Source: Salipiger bermudensis (GTDB lineage: Bacteria; Pseudomonadota; Alphaproteobacteria; Rhodobacterales; Rhodobacteraceae). Taken from it: a DNA stretch of 64,000 nucleotides. A program made the translations under genes and the position numbers. The DNA is taken from NCBI RefSeq assembly GCF_019801965.1, contig NZ_JAHVIA010000004.1:62001-126000 (forward strand), given 5' to 3'. This document shows, piece after piece, positions 37,199 through 46,391 of this stretch (position 1 is its first letter; each line of letters begins with the position of its first letter). The notes under the pieces are model-generated. The model was not told the DNA's origin and ran no database searches. It saw nothing but the letters and a program-made list of their open reading frames with translations.

Positions 37199-38482
37199 TC
37201 AGGCGCTCGGACGCTGCTCTGCCCGCCCCTGTCCCTGGCGACGCAACGGAAAGGCCGGTCGCGAGGGCGGGCGCGGGCGCACGCGGCAGGCGTCGAGCGC
37301 CGCCACGATCGCGGCCCGGTTCATCTCGCCCGTGCCGATGAACACGATCTCCTGTCGACGGTCGCCATAGGGCGCCTGCCAGTGCGCCGCGATGCGCGCC
37401 CGCGCCTCGGGCTCCACCGGCCAGGCCGGCCGCGGCACCGAGGCCCACCAGCGGCCGGAGGTGCGGATCGTGCTGAGGCAGCCCGATAGGCTGATCTCCA
37501 TCACCTTCGCGGGCATCTGCGCGGCCCAGTAATGGCCCTTGGCGCGCAGCACGCCATTGAAGAGGCAGGGCGCGCCGCCGCCGAAGATGTGCTGGATGCG
37601 GGCGGCATCGAACGGCTCGCGAGCGCGGTAGACGAAGGACGTCAGGCCGTATTCCTCGGTCTCCGGGACGTGGTCGGCAAAGCCGTTGAGCTCCTTGAAC
37701 CACATCGGATGGCTGCGGGCGTGGCCGGGGCTGAACAAGCCCGTTCCGAGCAGCTCGGAGGGATCGACCTCCCCGAACTCCGTCTCGATCAGGCGGGCGT
37801 CGGGATTGAGCGCCCGGATGACCTGGCATGCCTTCGCGGTGCGCTCGGGCCCGGCCGTGCGCACCTTGTTGAGAACGATGATGTCGGCAAACTCGATCTG
37901 GTCGACCAGAAGCTCCACCAGCGTGCGCTCGTCCTCGTCGTCGCGCGCCTCGGTGCGGTCGCGCAGGAAGTCGCGGCTTTCGAAATTGGCCAGGAGGTTC
38001 GCGGCGTCGACCACCGTCACCATCGCATCGAGGCGGGTGATGTCGGCGAGGCTGGCGTGGCTCTCGTCGCAGTATTCGAAGGTCGCGGCCACCGGCAGCG
38101 GCTCCGAGATGCCGGTGGACTCGATCAGCAGGTAGTCGAACCTGCCGGCCTCGGCCAGGCCTCGCACCTCGACCAGCAGGTCATCCCTCAGGGTGCAGCA
38201 GATACACCCGTTGGTCAGCTCGACGAGCGTCTCCTCGGTGGCGCTCAGCCCGGCGCCGCCCGAACGGATCAGCTCGGCATCGATGTTCACCTCCGACATG
38301 TCGTTGACGATCACGGCGACCCGCATGCCGCCGCGATTGTTGAGGATCCGGTTGATCAATGTCGTCTTTCCGGCCCCGAGGAAGCCGGAGAAAACGGTTG
38401 TTGGCAGCCTCTTTTCCGCCGCGCCGGATCCTGCACTCACGGTCGCAGGCGCTCGGCTGGCGTGCGCGTCATCGGGCATCAT
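37199..38482 (-). CDS. CobW/COG0523-family GTPase (metallochaperone-like)
   Basis: A 427-residue G3E GTPase with P-loop SGFLGAGKTTLINR, the metal-binding NGCICCTLRDD (CXCC) and ESTGISEPLPV. The guanine-recognition motif reads NKVR rather than NKxD. A CobW C-terminal domain follows (about residues 285-395), then a basic Pro/Arg-rich tail. Members distribute zinc, cobalt or other metals in the cytoplasm; the target here is unknown. The ATG at 38482 (with a second ATG next to it) has GGAG upstream; the frame is open further up but without a suitable start. Its presence inside a polysaccharide locus is unusual. Confidence 0.88.
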   Translation of the reverse strand: MMPDDAHASRAPATVSAGSGAAEKRLPTTVFSGFLGAGKTTLINRILNNRGGMRVAVIVNDMSEVNIDAELIRSGGAGLSATEETLVELTNGCICCTLRDDLLVEVRGLAEAGRFDYLLIESTGISEPLPVAATFEYCDESHASLADITRLDAMVTVVDAANLLANFESRDFLRDRTEARDDEDERTLVELLVDQIEFADIIVLNKVRTAGPERTAKACQVIRALNPDARLIETEFGEVDPSELLGTGLFSPGHARSHPMWFKELNGFADHVPETEEYGLTSFVYRAREPFDAARIQHIFGGGAPCLFNGVLRAKGHYWAAQMPAKVMEISLSGCLSTIRTSGRWWASVPRPAWPVEPEARARIAAHWQAPYGDRRQEIVFIGTGEMNRAAIVAALDACRVRPRPPSRPAFPLRRQGQGRAEQRPSA

Positions 38483-38894
38483 CGGTCTCGTCCTCTTCTC
38501 CTTGTGGTGCCCAGCAGCCAGCCGCCTGCGTCGCCGAAATTGGCGGACAGGCCGGGCGGCGTTGTCCCTGAGGGTCACCACGACCCCTGCATTTCCCCGG
38601 TGAAGTCTGCGCGAACTCCCTGTGCGTCCGACGCCGACAGTCACGATCTTGCGGCGTCGTTGCTGTGCCGGACAACTCTCCTTGGGGGCAGCGCCGCTAG
38701 TCCTTTCGGCGCAGCGGGCGGCGGCGGTACGCCCTTTTGCCATCCGGTGCGGCCCCGGGAAGGCTTGCTCCGCACCGACAGCACGCGCCGTGCCGGAACA
38801 TCTGCCCGGCAAGAGAAGCACGGCCTCGAAGACGCGCGGGCGCAGCTCGGAACGGGACGGAGGAAGGCATGGGGGCATAGGGCGGCGGGCCCGC
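38483..38894. other. Intergenic region upstream of the CobW gene
   Basis: A 412-nt stretch between the stop of the Wzz gene and the start of the CobW gene, both on the minus strand. I see no credible gene. A short GC palindrome (GGCGGGCCCGCC) right after the Wzz stop could be a weak terminator. The rest probably holds the CobW promoter; no Zur-like AT-rich dyad is visible. Confidence 0.5.
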
Positions 38895-41045
38895 CTAGCC
38901 GGCGCTTTCGGACATCGAGAGCCGGTCGGTGAAGCCGTAGAGCCGGTGACGGCGCGGCTGGGCATCGACGATCAGCGAGAAGGCCTGGTGCACGCTGATC
39001 TTCGCCAGCAGACCCGCGCAAAGCTCGACCACCGTCCGGGGGGTTTGGCCCCAGCGCAAGACGAGGAGGATGTCGCCGCCATACCGCGCGATCTCCAGCG
39101 TGCCGGCGGCCAGCAGCGGCGGTGCGTCGATGATCGCGACCGCCTTGTCCGCGGCGCATTGCTCCGCCAGCGCGGTCAGTGTCAGCTCGATGTCGCCATT
39201 GGCCCGGTCGAGAAGGTCGCGAAGCTGCAGCCGGCGCAGCGGAGACCCGGGTGCGCTGTCGTCGCGGGATGCCGTGCGCTCGGCTGCCGCGGGCTTCGTC
39301 CGGCCACGGGCATTCACGAGCAGCACCGTCTCGCCTTGCGCGTCCAGTTCGCGGGCGATCCATTCGGCCACCGGGACCGTCATGTCCCGGGCTCGCGGCG
39401 CACTCACGGTCAGGACACCCGGCATACGGCCGCCATTCGCGCTCCTGAGCATGAGCAGCGCCTCGCGCACGTTCTCGGAAGCAGGGGCGTTGAAGATGTC
39501 GGGCTTGGCCCGGTCCCAGGCCTTCCATCTCGTCGCCGACCGGACCCGCGGCCACAGGCCCACCGGGACGAGGGAGGGCAGATGCGCAAGCTGTTCGTGG
39601 CTGCGCGTGCTGTTGTCGCGAAGCTCGAGCAGCGCCGCCAGCGTCAGGCCAAGCAGAAGCCCGGCGAACGCGGCGCCGATCAGCAGCAGCTTGCGCCGCG
39701 GGCCGGTCGGGTTGTGGGGGATGCGGGCGGGGGACAGGACCTCGAGGGAAACCGGTGTCAGGCGCGCCTGCGCCAGGATGAGCTGGCGCTTGTACTCGAG
39801 CGTGGCCAGCGATCTCTCCGATTCCCGCAGATCGTCGAGCTGCCGGTCGATGCGGTCTTCCTGCAAATGGCGGGCGGCGAGCAGGTTGCGGGTCTCGGCC
39901 AGGTCGCGGGCCAGCTCGGTCTCGCGCGCCTCCAGCGCGGTGTCCTGCAGCGCCACCGAGCGGTCATAGGCCATGAGACCGGCGGCCAGCTCTTCGCCAA
40001 GCGCCGAGATCTCCTGCTCCTTCCGGCGCAGCGCTTCGCTGTTCTTGCCGAAGGTCAGCATCATCCGGTTGAGGTCGCGTTGTTCGGTGATCCACTCTGA
40101 GCGCAGCGACGCCAGGTGCTCGGGCTCGGAGAGGGCGGTCATGTTGGGATCCGCGAGCGCCGCCTCGATCGAGAGCCGGATGGTCGCGATTTCCTCGCGT
40201 GCCTGCCGCAGGTCGGTGTGCCGGGCCGCGAGCGTCGAGAGGCGCAGCTCGGGAAGCTCTCCGTCTGCGCCCTTGGCCTTGTCCTCCGCGTCGAGGGTCT
40301 CTTCGATGCGGCTCCGCATCTGTGAGACGCGGTCGCGGTCGACGGAGATCCGGGTGTCCAGCCAGTCGGCGGCATCGCCGACCTCGCGCTGCCAGCGCGC
40401 TTCGCGCAGGGCCAGGTAGGTCTCGACCAGGGCCGGCGGCACCGCCGCCGCGAGCTCGGGATCGGCGGCCGAGAAGCCCACGGTGATGACATCGAGAATA
40501 CCCTGCCGCGAGACCGTCAGTGCCTTGTCGAAGGCCATGGCGACGTTGTCCTTCACGAATTCCTCGCTGGCGGTCGCATCCTCGGTTTCGTCGCTGCCGA
40601 GAAAGGCGGCGCGCAGCGTGGTGCGCAGGTCTTCGAGCAGCAGGTCCAGCTCAGTGGGCTCCTTCAACTCTTCATTGAACTCGGGAAGGCTTGCGAGGTC
40701 GAAGCGGGCGATGACCTGGCTGGTCACGTCCTTCGACAGCAGGCGCTCGATCTCGTCCTGCATCTCGATCCCGACCTCGCGCCCGTCGAGCCCCGCGGTC
40801 AGCGTCAGGGCCGGGGCCGGGGAGACGAGGATCCTGGTCTGGGCGTAGTAGGTCTTGGTGGTGCTCATGATGAGCGGCAGGGCCATGAGGATGAGGAGCA
40901 TGGTTACGCCGGAGATCAGCAGGGCGCGGCGGCGCAGCACGCGGGCCAGCGATGACCATGCCGCGCCGTCGACCGAGGCCTCTTCGCTCGGTGGCGGATC
41001 GAAGCGGAGCGCGGAGCCGCCGTGTCGCCGGTGCGTGGTGTTCAT
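38895..41045 (-). CDS. Wzz/GumC-type polysaccharide co-polymerase with degenerate kinase domain
   Basis: A 716-residue inner-membrane protein. It has a first membrane helix near residues 42-62 (LLISGVTMLLILMALPLIM), a long periplasmic coiled-coil part, a second helix near 455-477 (LLLIGAAFAGLLLGLTLAAL) and a C-terminal cytoplasmic domain shaped like a BY-kinase. The Walker A loop is missing (VLTVSAPRARDMTVP in its place), the A' motif reads VLLVNARGRT, and there is no Tyr-rich tail. It therefore likely sets chain length or bridges to export without kinase activity. Its start overlaps the stop of the upstream glycosyltransferase, so it is the last gene of a four-gene operon. Confidence 0.88.
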   Translation of the reverse strand: MNTTHRRHGGSALRFDPPPSEEASVDGAAWSSLARVLRRRALLISGVTMLLILMALPLIMSTTKTYYAQTRILVSPAPALTLTAGLDGREVGIEMQDEIERLLSKDVTSQVIARFDLASLPEFNEELKEPTELDLLLEDLRTTLRAAFLGSDETEDATASEEFVKDNVAMAFDKALTVSRQGILDVITVGFSAADPELAAAVPPALVETYLALREARWQREVGDAADWLDTRISVDRDRVSQMRSRIEETLDAEDKAKGADGELPELRLSTLAARHTDLRQAREEIATIRLSIEAALADPNMTALSEPEHLASLRSEWITEQRDLNRMMLTFGKNSEALRRKEQEISALGEELAAGLMAYDRSVALQDTALEARETELARDLAETRNLLAARHLQEDRIDRQLDDLRESERSLATLEYKRQLILAQARLTPVSLEVLSPARIPHNPTGPRRKLLLIGAAFAGLLLGLTLAALLELRDNSTRSHEQLAHLPSLVPVGLWPRVRSATRWKAWDRAKPDIFNAPASENVREALLMLRSANGGRMPGVLTVSAPRARDMTVPVAEWIARELDAQGETVLLVNARGRTKPAAAERTASRDDSAPGSPLRRLQLRDLLDRANGDIELTLTALAEQCAADKAVAIIDAPPLLAAGTLEIARYGGDILLVLRWGQTPRTVVELCAGLLAKISVHQAFSLIVDAQPRRHRLYGFTDRLSMSESAG

Positions 41046-42178
41046 GTCGACCGGGCCTCGGTCGCGGCGTCGTTGACCAGTTCGCCGAGGCTGGCCTCGA
41101 GGGCGGTCACGTAATCCGCCATGCCGAAGCGCGAAAGGTAGAGCTTGCGGCCGGCCTCGGCGAGCCGCTCGCGCAGCGCGTCGTCGTCGATGAGGCGTTT
41201 GAGCGCGCAGGCAAGGGCCTCGGCATCGCCGGGCGGGACGAGGAGACAGTTCTCTCCATCGATCAGGACTTCGCCATGCGCGCCGACCCTTGTGGTGATC
41301 ACCGCGAGCCCCGCGGCGAGCCCTTCGAGCACCGCCATCGCGAAGCCCTCCGCATGCGAGGGCAGCACGAGGATGTCCGCTTTCGAGCGCAGCTCACTGG
41401 CGGCCTCTGTCGAGACCCAGCCCGGCAGGTGGACATGATCCGAGAGGCCGAGCTGCGCCAGCTCGTCGCGATACTGCGTGACCATGCCGTCGCCGGCCAG
41501 CGTGGCGCACCAGCTGGCGTGGCGCAGGCCGGGACCCGAAAGCGCCTCGATCAGCTCCGGGACGCCCTTGCGGGGGCCCAGCCGACCGAGGAACAGGATG
41601 TTGGTCTGAGGGTGCACCCTGGCGATGCGGGGGCCCGGGTCGGGGACGCAGTTGCGCAGGATGGTGATGCTGGCGGTCGGCACCTCGAGGCTGCGCCACA
41701 CGGTGCCGAGGTCGCGCTGGCCGAGAACGAAGATCTGCTCGGCCTGCTGGAACATCGCGCGGATCATCTTCTGCTGCCATGGTGGCCGACGCTCGAAATC
41801 CTCCTCATAGGCGTAATCGTGCAAATGCAGCACGTAGGGTGCCCTGAGCAGCCGCGCCCAGCGTGAGAGCAGAAGCTTGCGCACGGTGCTGCCGCGACCC
41901 GCGATATGGAACTGCTGCAGCACGATCCGACCGCAGAACGCGTCTCCCGCGATCAGCCCGAAGGCGGCGAGGAACCGCAGAGGCGCGCGCGGGCTGCGCC
42001 ACGAGGTACCACGCGTGTCGACGACCTTGTGCTCGAAATCGCTGTCGGTGCCGGTGCCTTTGGCATCCAGCACGTAGCCGATCAGCCGCCCGATGCCGCC
42101 TCCGCTTTCCGTTCCCCCGGCGATGTGGTGACGCACGAGCGGCTTGGCGCAGGTGCGGGATCTCTCTCGGCCTTCCAT
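41042..42178 (-). CDS. GT4-family glycosyltransferase
   Basis: A 378-residue GT-B retaining glycosyltransferase. The C-terminal glycosyltransferase group 1 domain shows NILFLGRLGPRKGVPELIEA, VHLPGWVSTEAASELRSKAD and the E-x7-E type HAEGFAMAVLEGLAAG segment. Likely transfers a sugar to the lipid-linked repeat unit at the cytoplasmic face. GAGGA lies before the ATG at 42178. Ends overlapping the Wzz start by four bases, and sits 65 nt after the next glycosyltransferase. Confidence 0.88.
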   Translation of the reverse strand: MEGRERSRTCAKPLVRHHIAGGTESGGGIGRLIGYVLDAKGTGTDSDFEHKVVDTRGTSWRSPRAPLRFLAAFGLIAGDAFCGRIVLQQFHIAGRGSTVRKLLLSRWARLLRAPYVLHLHDYAYEEDFERRPPWQQKMIRAMFQQAEQIFVLGQRDLGTVWRSLEVPTASITILRNCVPDPGPRIARVHPQTNILFLGRLGPRKGVPELIEALSGPGLRHASWCATLAGDGMVTQYRDELAQLGLSDHVHLPGWVSTEAASELRSKADILVLPSHAEGFAMAVLEGLAAGLAVITTRVGAHGEVLIDGENCLLVPPGDAEALACALKRLIDDDALRERLAEAGRKLYLSRFGMADYVTALEASLGELVNDAATEARST

Positions 42179-42243
42179 CTGTCGTCCTCGGGTCTTGGGC
42201 GAACCGCGCGACGGACCCCTGTTTCCGCCTGCCTCCGCCAAAC

Positions 42244-43416
42244 TCATTTCGGATCGAGCCTGCGCTCGGGACAATGCGCGCCGTCGGTCTGCACGCTTAT
42301 CCTTTCGGCGTAGGGCGCGGCGGCATCGACCAATTCGGCGTAGAGCGCGACCGCCGCTGCTCCGATGGTGCGCGGCGCGTTGGCACCGCGCGACCAGTCC
42401 AGTGCATTGCGCGCCAGCCGCGCATGATCCTCGGGATGCGTCGCCAGATGAAGAAGCGCCTGCGCCAGCTCTGCCGGGGCGCGCGGAGGCACCACGAGGC
42501 CGATCCCGTTCGGCTCGACGGTGGCGCGAAGCTCTCCGACATCGGTCACCACGACAGGCTTGCCGAAACTGGCTGCCACGTGCAGCACGCCGCTCTGGGA
42601 GGCCTCGTCGTAGGGCAGAACCACTACGTCGGCCTCGCTGAACAGGCGCGCGACCTCGGGATCGTCGATGAAGCCCGAGCGGATATCGTAGCGCTCGGGC
42701 GCGCCCATCAGCGCGCGCAAACTCCAGGGATCGTCGCCGCGCCCGGCGATGGTGATCCGCAGCCCCGGCAGGCGCGGGCCCAATCGGGCCTCGGCGCGGA
42801 TCAGCGTCTCGAGCCCCTTGTAGGCGAAGATCCGGCCAAACAGCAGGATGTTGAAACCTTTCGGATCGGGCTTCTCGGCCATGCCTTCGCGCTGCGCCAA
42901 CTCGGCGTAGCGGCAGATCGCCGGATGCTGCAGTACATGCACCGCACTCGCGGGCTTTGCAAAGGTGTCGCAGGCGGCGGATCTCAGCGTCTGGCCGTGG
43001 ACGATCAGCTGATCGGACTGGCGCGCCACCAGCCGCGAGGCCCAGCCGGGAAGCCGCGCGGTATCGCGATCGCCGGGGTGGATGGTGACGTCGTGCACTG
43101 TGGTTACGACCGGGCGCCCGCGCCAGAAGGGCAGGGCGAGGTTCAACCATGGCGAGGTGTTGCTCAGCAGGTGCAGCACGTCGGGATCGAGCGCCTTCAG
43201 CCGCCGGCTCAGCCAGAACAGGAACGCCGGGTTGCGAAGGCTGCGGTTGCGCGGCCAGTCGACCAGCTCGAGCCTGACGCGCGGGTCGATCCACTCGCGC
43301 AGCGCCGCGTAGCGTGCCCGGGGCAGGATCGCGGTGGTCTCGGCATGGGGAGCGAGCCCATTGGCATAGGCAATGGTGTAATCCACCGGTTCGGAGTTGA
43401 GCAGAACGACCCTCAC
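42244..43416 (-). CDS. GT4-family glycosyltransferase
   Basis: A 390-residue GT-B glycosyltransferase with N-terminal NSEPVDYTIAYANGL and C-terminal features FNILLFGRIFAYKGLETLI, RSGFIDDPEVARLFSEAD and PYDEASQSGVLHVAASFG. Sugar specificity unknown. Start overlaps the stop of the GT2 gene upstream (ATGA). A cytoplasmic enzyme of repeat-unit assembly. Confidence 0.88.
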   Translation of the reverse strand: MRVVLLNSEPVDYTIAYANGLAPHAETTAILPRARYAALREWIDPRVRLELVDWPRNRSLRNPAFLFWLSRRLKALDPDVLHLLSNTSPWLNLALPFWRGRPVVTTVHDVTIHPGDRDTARLPGWASRLVARQSDQLIVHGQTLRSAACDTFAKPASAVHVLQHPAICRYAELAQREGMAEKPDPKGFNILLFGRIFAYKGLETLIRAEARLGPRLPGLRITIAGRGDDPWSLRALMGAPERYDIRSGFIDDPEVARLFSEADVVVLPYDEASQSGVLHVAASFGKPVVVTDVGELRATVEPNGIGLVVPPRAPAELAQALLHLATHPEDHARLARNALDWSRGANAPRTIGAAAVALYAELVDAAAPYAERISVQTDGAHCPERRLDPK

Positions 43417-44366
43417 TGCGTCCGAGTCCCGGCGGAGCTCGCGCTGCTGTCCTGCATGACGTCGGCCAGCGCACCCATTGTGTGCTTGACCCGGCGCAGC
43501 AGGTTGGGCTCTCCGGTATCCGCGAGCCCCCTGAAGGCCAGCGACATCAGTCCCGGCGCACCGATCTGGCCGAGCCGGGCGGCCGCGACCTGATAGGCGA
43601 AATTGTCCTCGATGCTCACCCGGATGTCGCGGCCGCGGGCGGCCAGCACCTCGTTGGTGACCTGGGCCGTGATCTCCCAGTGCGACATGCGCTTGCTGAG
43701 CATCGCCTGATCATCCTTCGCGCGGTACCAGGCGTTGTCGTGGATCCGGTAGCAGGCGAGCGGCTGCGGCAGCGCCACGACCGGCGTCAGGAACGGCAGC
43801 ACGCCGGTGAGCCAGGCATCGGCGGAGATCGCGAAATGCTTCGGTATGTTGCCGGCCTCGTCCCAGCACGACCTCCGGACCGCGAGGGAGGAGGTCATCG
43901 GGAAGGGCCAGCGCCCGCCGCTCTGCGCCAATCGCGGCGCGAGATCGCCACGGCAGAGGGTGCGCGGGATCGGGGCGAAGGCGTGGGAACCATCGGGGCG
44001 CGTCGGCTGCAGGCGATGGTACACCAGCCCGGCCTCGGGATTGGCGGCGAAGGCGTCGAGCACGGCGCGCAGCTTGCCCGGAAGGAACCAGTCATCGGCA
44101 TCGAGAAACGCCATGATCGGCGCCTGCGCGAGGGCGACGCCGGCATTGATGGCGCTGGCCTGCCCGCCATTGGCCTGGAAATGCGGCCGGATGCGTGCGC
44201 CGAGCGCCGAGATCACGCAATGCGAGCTGTCGGTCGAGCCGTCGTCGACGACGATGACCTCGGCGTTGACGTCCTGCTGTTCGAGGGCCGAGTTGATCGC
44301 GTCGGGCAGGTACTGGCCGTAATTGTAGTTGTTGATGATGACGCTGATCTCCGGGATGCCGCTCAT
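43413..44366 (-). CDS. GT2-family glycosyltransferase
   Basis: A 317-residue GT-A inverting transferase with the family start PEISVIINNYNYGQYLPDAI, EVIVVDDGSTDSS and the metal-binding FLDADDWFLPG (DAD). The ATG at 44366 fits the family start; the frame is open upstream but that part is low complexity. First gene of the minus-strand operon GT2-GT4-GT4-Wzz. Confidence 0.9.
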   Translation of the reverse strand: MSGIPEISVIINNYNYGQYLPDAINSALEQQDVNAEVIVVDDGSTDSSHCVISALGARIRPHFQANGGQASAINAGVALAQAPIMAFLDADDWFLPGKLRAVLDAFAANPEAGLVYHRLQPTRPDGSHAFAPIPRTLCRGDLAPRLAQSGGRWPFPMTSSLAVRRSCWDEAGNIPKHFAISADAWLTGVLPFLTPVVALPQPLACYRIHDNAWYRAKDDQAMLSKRMSHWEITAQVTNEVLAARGRDIRVSIEDNFAYQVAAARLGQIGAPGLMSLAFRGLADTGEPNLLRRVKHTMGALADVMQDSSASSAGTRTQ

Positions 44367-44791
44367 GATGCCGCCCCTGTCCCAAGATGCGTGAGGCCCG
44401 GCAGCCGTGCCTGCGCGGGGCACGCGGCAGGCGCCGCCCGGCAAGGCGTGGTCGAAACGGGGGGCAACGGTCCGCGGGCGGCATTGCGTCCGACGGAAGC
44501 GGCGACATCTGAAATGACTTTGATCATGATTTTCCGCTCGGCAAGAGAGCTGCCCGCGCAATTGCAGGCGAGTTTGAATGAAGGAAGGATCGCGTATCAG
44601 GGGGCCGCGAAGGAACTCATCCATTTGGCCATTCGGGGCCGGCGATCCGCCACGTGTTGACCAAAGGGCGAGGCCGGCAGCGTCATTTGGGGCAGGTCCG
44701 GGCCGATCGGCGGTCTTCCCGGTCGGGGCCGTCGCGCGTTTCATCTTCGCGAGGGCCCCGACCGGGCCCGGTCGACGAGGGCAAGGATCAG
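44367..44791. other. Divergent promoter region between GT2 operon and wzy-like gene
   Basis: A 425-nt gap. It must hold promoters for both directions. A frame of 48 codons (44514-44660) has no ribosome site and no recognisable product, so it is not called. A CATGATTTTCCGC part is locally AT-richer. No clear operator dyad is visible. Confidence 0.5.
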
Positions 44792-46081
44792 GTGAAGACA
44801 CGCAGATCGGGTATCGGGCGCAGCTTGCGCCGTCTCGAGTGGATCGGGGCAGGGGCCGCGCTCTTCGTGTTTTCAGGAGCGATCTTTCCGCTCATGGTCA
44901 GCGGCGCCGACGGCATGCTCGATCCGTCCGAGCGCGGGCGACTACGCTTGCTTAACCTCTTGGCCTATGCGGTGATCCTCGGACTTCTCGCGCTGCGCCC
45001 GGTGGCCTTCATCCGCGCGCTGACCCGCAACCTGCCGATGCTGGCGCTGGTCGCGCTGACCTTCGCGTCGACCTTCTGGTCGATCAGCCAGTCGGTGACC
45101 ATGCGGCGGGCCATCGGCCTGCTGCTCTCGATGGCGCTGGCCTATCTTCTCGCAACCCGTTTCACGCCCCGGCAGCAGATCCAGTTGATCGGAACGGTTC
45201 TCGGGGTTGCGACGGGGCTGAGCCTGCTGGCTGCGGGCGCCATGCCGGGCAAGGCCTTCCTCCCGGGTGAGAGCGAGCTGCGCGGCGTCTTCATCCACAA
45301 GAACGTGCTGGGCTGGATCGCGAGCTTCTGCGTCCTGATCGGCATCGTGGCGCAATCGGATGCCTCTCGGCGGATGCGGGTCGGTGGCCGGGTGCTGATC
45401 GTGACCGGCCTGGCGGCGACACTGGCGTCGGGATCGGCCACCGGGCTGCTTTCCGTGGTGACCGCCTTCGTCACCGTCGCCACCGTTCGGACGCTGGCGC
45501 GCAAGCGCGGCGCGGCGCGGCTGTTTGCGAAGATGGTGATCCTGCTGGCCTCCATCGCCGCGCTCTCGGCGTTGATCATCGGGCTGATTCCCCTACTCGA
45601 GTTCCTCGGCAAGGATGCAACGCTCACCGGCCGCGTGCCGCTGTGGGAACTGGTCGTGCCCGAGATCGAACGGCGCCCGGTGCTCGGTCACGGCTACGGC
45701 GCCTTCTGGTCGGAAGCCTCGCCCGCGGCATGGCGGATCTGGGAGGCCGAAGGGTGGCAGGCCCCGCATGCCCACGAGGGGTATCTGGATCTTCTGCTCG
45801 GGATCGGCGTCGTCGGGCTGGCGCTCTTCGCCGTGGTCGCGTGGTTGGCGATCGCGCGGGGCGTTCACCTGTGCTCGGTCGCGCCGGACGAGGGCTGGGC
45901 CTGGTGCGTCGCGGCGGTGGTCGGCGCCCTGGTGATGAACCTCTCCGAAAGTACGATCCTTATGCAGAACGACATCCTTTGGGTGCTGTTCTCGACCGCG
46001 GCGCTGACCATTTCCATGCGGCATGCCGAGCTGGTCCAGCCGCTGCCGCGCCACGTCCGGCTCGCCCACGCCGCGGTCTGA
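44792..46081 (+). CDS. O-antigen ligase / Wzy-like polysaccharide polymerase
   Basis: A 429-residue membrane protein with about ten helices and the Wzy_C (O-antigen ligase) signature in the large periplasmic loop: RGVFIHKNVLGWIASF, PVLGHGYGAFWSEAS and PHAHEGYLDLLLGIGVVG. In this context it is most likely the repeat-unit polymerase. The start is a GTG at 44792 with AAGGA four bases upstream; no ATG fits before the first helix. It heads the plus-strand half of the locus. Confidence 0.85.
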   Translation: MKTRRSGIGRSLRRLEWIGAGAALFVFSGAIFPLMVSGADGMLDPSERGRLRLLNLLAYAVILGLLALRPVAFIRALTRNLPMLALVALTFASTFWSISQSVTMRRAIGLLLSMALAYLLATRFTPRQQIQLIGTVLGVATGLSLLAAGAMPGKAFLPGESELRGVFIHKNVLGWIASFCVLIGIVAQSDASRRMRVGGRVLIVTGLAATLASGSATGLLSVVTAFVTVATVRTLARKRGAARLFAKMVILLASIAALSALIIGLIPLLEFLGKDATLTGRVPLWELVVPEIERRPVLGHGYGAFWSEASPAAWRIWEAEGWQAPHAHEGYLDLLLGIGVVGLALFAVVAWLAIARGVHLCSVAPDEGWAWCVAAVVGALVMNLSESTILMQNDILWVLFSTAALTISMRHAELVQPLPRHVRLAHAAV

Positions 46082-46387
46082 CGCGGCCCTCCGGCGGCGC
46101 AGGCCGGCCGATTCAGCGACACCACAGCCTTCACCGCGACTTGCAGGCCGACGAACGGGGAGGATTCGCGCCAGAGGCCAGCTGCCGTCGATCGCGAAGC
46201 CGGCCAAGCCGGCACGCGATGTCCCTTTGGTCAGGTCACGTGGCCATTCTGTCAACTACACGTGAAGGTGGCTGGGGCGTCACTCTCCCTGGGGTGGACA
46301 TTCAGGGCATACAGGGAGTGACAGGATGAGAGCCTTTTCTTTGACCCAACGCCGGGGACCCGTGACACGCGGGCTGCGGGCCGACCA
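46082..46387. other. Intergenic region upstream of the glycosylphosphotransferase gene
   Basis: This 306-nt gap holds a 7-bp inverted repeat TCACGTG/CACGTGA with a 16-nt spacer (46236-46265), an imperfect dyad around TCACTCTCCCTG and CAGGGAGTGA, and a 21-codon frame that overlaps the next start. These suggest a regulated promoter or leader rather than a gene. Confidence 0.45.
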
Positions 46388-46391
46388 ATGA
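46326..46391 (+). CDS. Possible 21-residue leader peptide
   Basis: A short frame (MRAFSLTQRRGPVTRGLRAD, then Q) with GGGAG upstream of its ATG and a stop that overlaps the ATG of the glycosylphosphotransferase gene (ATGA). This arrangement is typical of a coupled upstream frame. The peptide has no recognisable sequence. It could also be chance. Confidence 0.25.
   Translation: MRAFSLTQRRGPVTRGLRADQ

Noticed and set aside
38483-38894. Zur-regulated promoter for the CobW gene
   Set aside because: No AT-rich palindrome of the Zur type could be seen; the idea was only prompted by the gene family.
37136-38964. N-terminal extension of the CobW protein to about 588 residues
   Set aside because: The upstream part is low complexity, and the ATG pair at 38482/38479 with a ribosome site matches the family start.
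44514-44660. 48-codon frame in the divergent GT2/wzy gap
   Set aside because: No ribosome site and no recognisable product; probably part of the promoter region.
46236-46265. lux-box-type quorum-sensing site
   Set aside because: Arms are only 7 bp with a 16-nt spacer, unlike a 20-nt lux box, and no LuxR/LuxI pair lies nearby.
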